From: Chitinophagaceae bacterium | GTDB taxonomy: Bacteria; Bacteroidota; Bacteroidia; Chitinophagales; Chitinophagaceae | Length of the DNA: 51,849 bases | Direction of reading: 5' to 3' | Assembly (NCBI GenBank): GCA_947456805.1 | Contig: CANGTN010000010.1 | Location: 1 to 51,849 of the forward strand | Part shown: positions 51,323 to 51,849 of the stretch, piece after piece | How the letters are laid out: each line of letters starts with the position of its first letter | How positions within the stretch are numbered: the first letter of the stretch is position 1 | Notes under the pieces: model-generated | What the model was told of the DNA's origin: nothing | The model's input: the letters and a program-made list of their open reading frames with translations, nothing else | Database searches by the model: none | Position numbers and translations under genes: made by a program

Positions 51323-51669
51323 ATGAATAAAAAAATTGGAAAATATCGTTGGTCTTTGTTCACTTTTATCTATTGCAACTACTGTCAATTATCTTGACAA
51401 CCAGGTATTGAGTTTATTAGCACCAGATTTATCTAAATAATTTTATTAGACAAACAGTGATTGTGCAAAAATTACTTCAGTATTCCGAAGGATTAGGTGG
51501 GGTTATCATATCAAAATCAGGAGGAGCATTATTTGATCATTATAAAGCATTAGGACATGTACAAACCGGGTATACCATCATGTTTTCAATTTGTGCTGTA
51601 GCTTATTTAATTGCTTGGACAATCATGAAATCATTGGTTCCAAAGTATAAGATAATTGATGATTTGTAA
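51323..51669 (+). pseudogene. Broken MFS transporter (ExuT/hexuronate type)
   Basis: Two conserved pieces of one transporter are left. The start ATG at 51323 gives MNKKIGKYRWSL, then the frame shifts and the family's first-helix sequence continues as SIATTVNYLDNQVLSLLAPD (about 51368-51427), ending at a stop after LSK. Most of the middle is missing, roughly 300 residues if the normal length is about 420. The tail resumes near 51500 with GGALFDHYKALGHVQTGYT and YLIAWTIMKSLVPKYKIIDD. These are the N- and C-terminal hallmarks of hexuronate or related sugar-acid permeases of the major facilitator superfamily. The gene cannot make a working protein. Confidence 0.85.
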
Positions 51670-51692
51670 AAACTAATTTAATAAAAATAATC

Positions 51693-51735
51693 AAAAGAGG
51701 AAGCAGATACATTAATTGTCATCTCTTCCTCTTTT
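51693..51735. terminator. Long inverted repeat at the 3' end of the last gene
   Basis: Perfect 11-bp arms AAAAGAGGAAG (51693-51703) and CTTCCTCTTTT (51725-51735) flank a 21-base loop that holds the stop codon of the minus-strand gene. It could terminate both that gene and read-through from tpiA, though the loop is long. Confidence 0.5.
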
Positions 51736-51849
51736 CCTTTTTCTGGGATTGTATATTTTATTCGCTTTTTGTACGAGTTGTAAAAATTCCTGTTGTGCAT
51801 AATCATTTTTCTTAGCCGAACTTAAAGCCAATTTATAAGTATCTGTAAA
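51712..51849 (-). CDS. Hypothetical protein, C-terminal part only
   Basis: An open frame enters from the right edge and stops at 51712, giving the last 45 residues of a minus-strand protein. The segment is helical and charged (YKLALSSAKKNDYAQQEFLQ), followed by a basic tail (NPRKRKRGRDDN). The absence of stops, the composition and the inverted repeat at its end suggest a real gene, but the length is short and the family unknown. Confidence 0.5.
   Translation of the reverse strand, partial: FTDTYKLALSSAKKNDYAQQEFLQLVQKANKIYNPRKRKRGRDDN

Noticed and set aside
51457-51669. Separate short membrane protein
   Set aside because: Its sequence is the C-terminus of an MFS permease whose N-terminus lies just upstream in other frames; it is better read as part of a pseudogene.

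Overview
The window is AT-rich chromosomal DNA of a Bacteroidota bacterium, most likely a member of the Chitinophagaceae or a close relative. The evidence is TAnnTTTG-type -7 promoter elements in front of many genes, type B ribosomal protein L31, a DUF4295 gene after rpmG, BshB1 of bacillithiol synthesis, a SusC-like TonB receptor with a carboxypeptidase-like N-domain, a NagB-deacetylase fusion and OmpA with thrombospondin type 3 repeats. Genus assignment is inference.

Positions 1 to about 6250 are one end of an integrative element inserted at the 3' end of a tRNA-Arg(ACG) gene (6249-6322). All its genes lie on the minus strand: a tyrosine integrase (6082-4832), an overlapping unrecognised 371-aa protein, two small excisionase-like helix-turn-helix proteins, two small unknown proteins (one with a proline-rich stretch and a membrane segment), a strong terminator, and then a large repeat protein with a central PD-(D/E)XK-like nuclease signature that runs off the left edge. 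The last gene has its own promoter inside an inverted repeat and is the best candidate here for an undescribed system. The other end of the element lies outside the window.

From 6364 to 32930 the DNA is ordinary chromosome with mostly single genes or pairs: SDR oxidoreductase and PhyH-like dioxygenase; a BamA-like barrel protein; a PAP2-like membrane phosphatase; the NagB fusion; a pair of unknown membrane proteins; an M42 aminopeptidase; a LuxE-like acyltransferase facing a histone-deacetylase-family enzyme; an M20 amidohydrolase with a class C beta-lactamase-like hydrolase; YajQ; L31; BshB1 with a lipoprotein amidase; a TonB receptor with a DUF3347 lipoprotein; an ABC-F ATPase; and two histidine-degradation genes (hutI, hutG).

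From 33049 to 40169 are translation and envelope genes: thrS, infC (without rpmI and rplT after it), a VanX-like dipeptidase, OmpA, rpmB-rpmG-DUF4295 and ftsY. From 40192 to the end are two glycosyltransferases, a polyprenyl diphosphate synthase, an amino acid permease, pruA, a cluster of an isoprenoid-synthase-fold protein, a GlmU-like protein and tpiA, a broken hexuronate-type transporter, and the tail of one more gene. HutI, HutG and PruA all feed glutamate metabolism, although they are not in one operon.

No gene-free stretch exceeds about 300 bases. Intergenic DNA holds several rho-independent-type terminators, a 16-20 bp dispersed repeat found three times, a GC-rich structured island before yajQ, and a hairpin in the L31 leader. 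No rRNA, CRISPR array or intact insertion sequence was seen.
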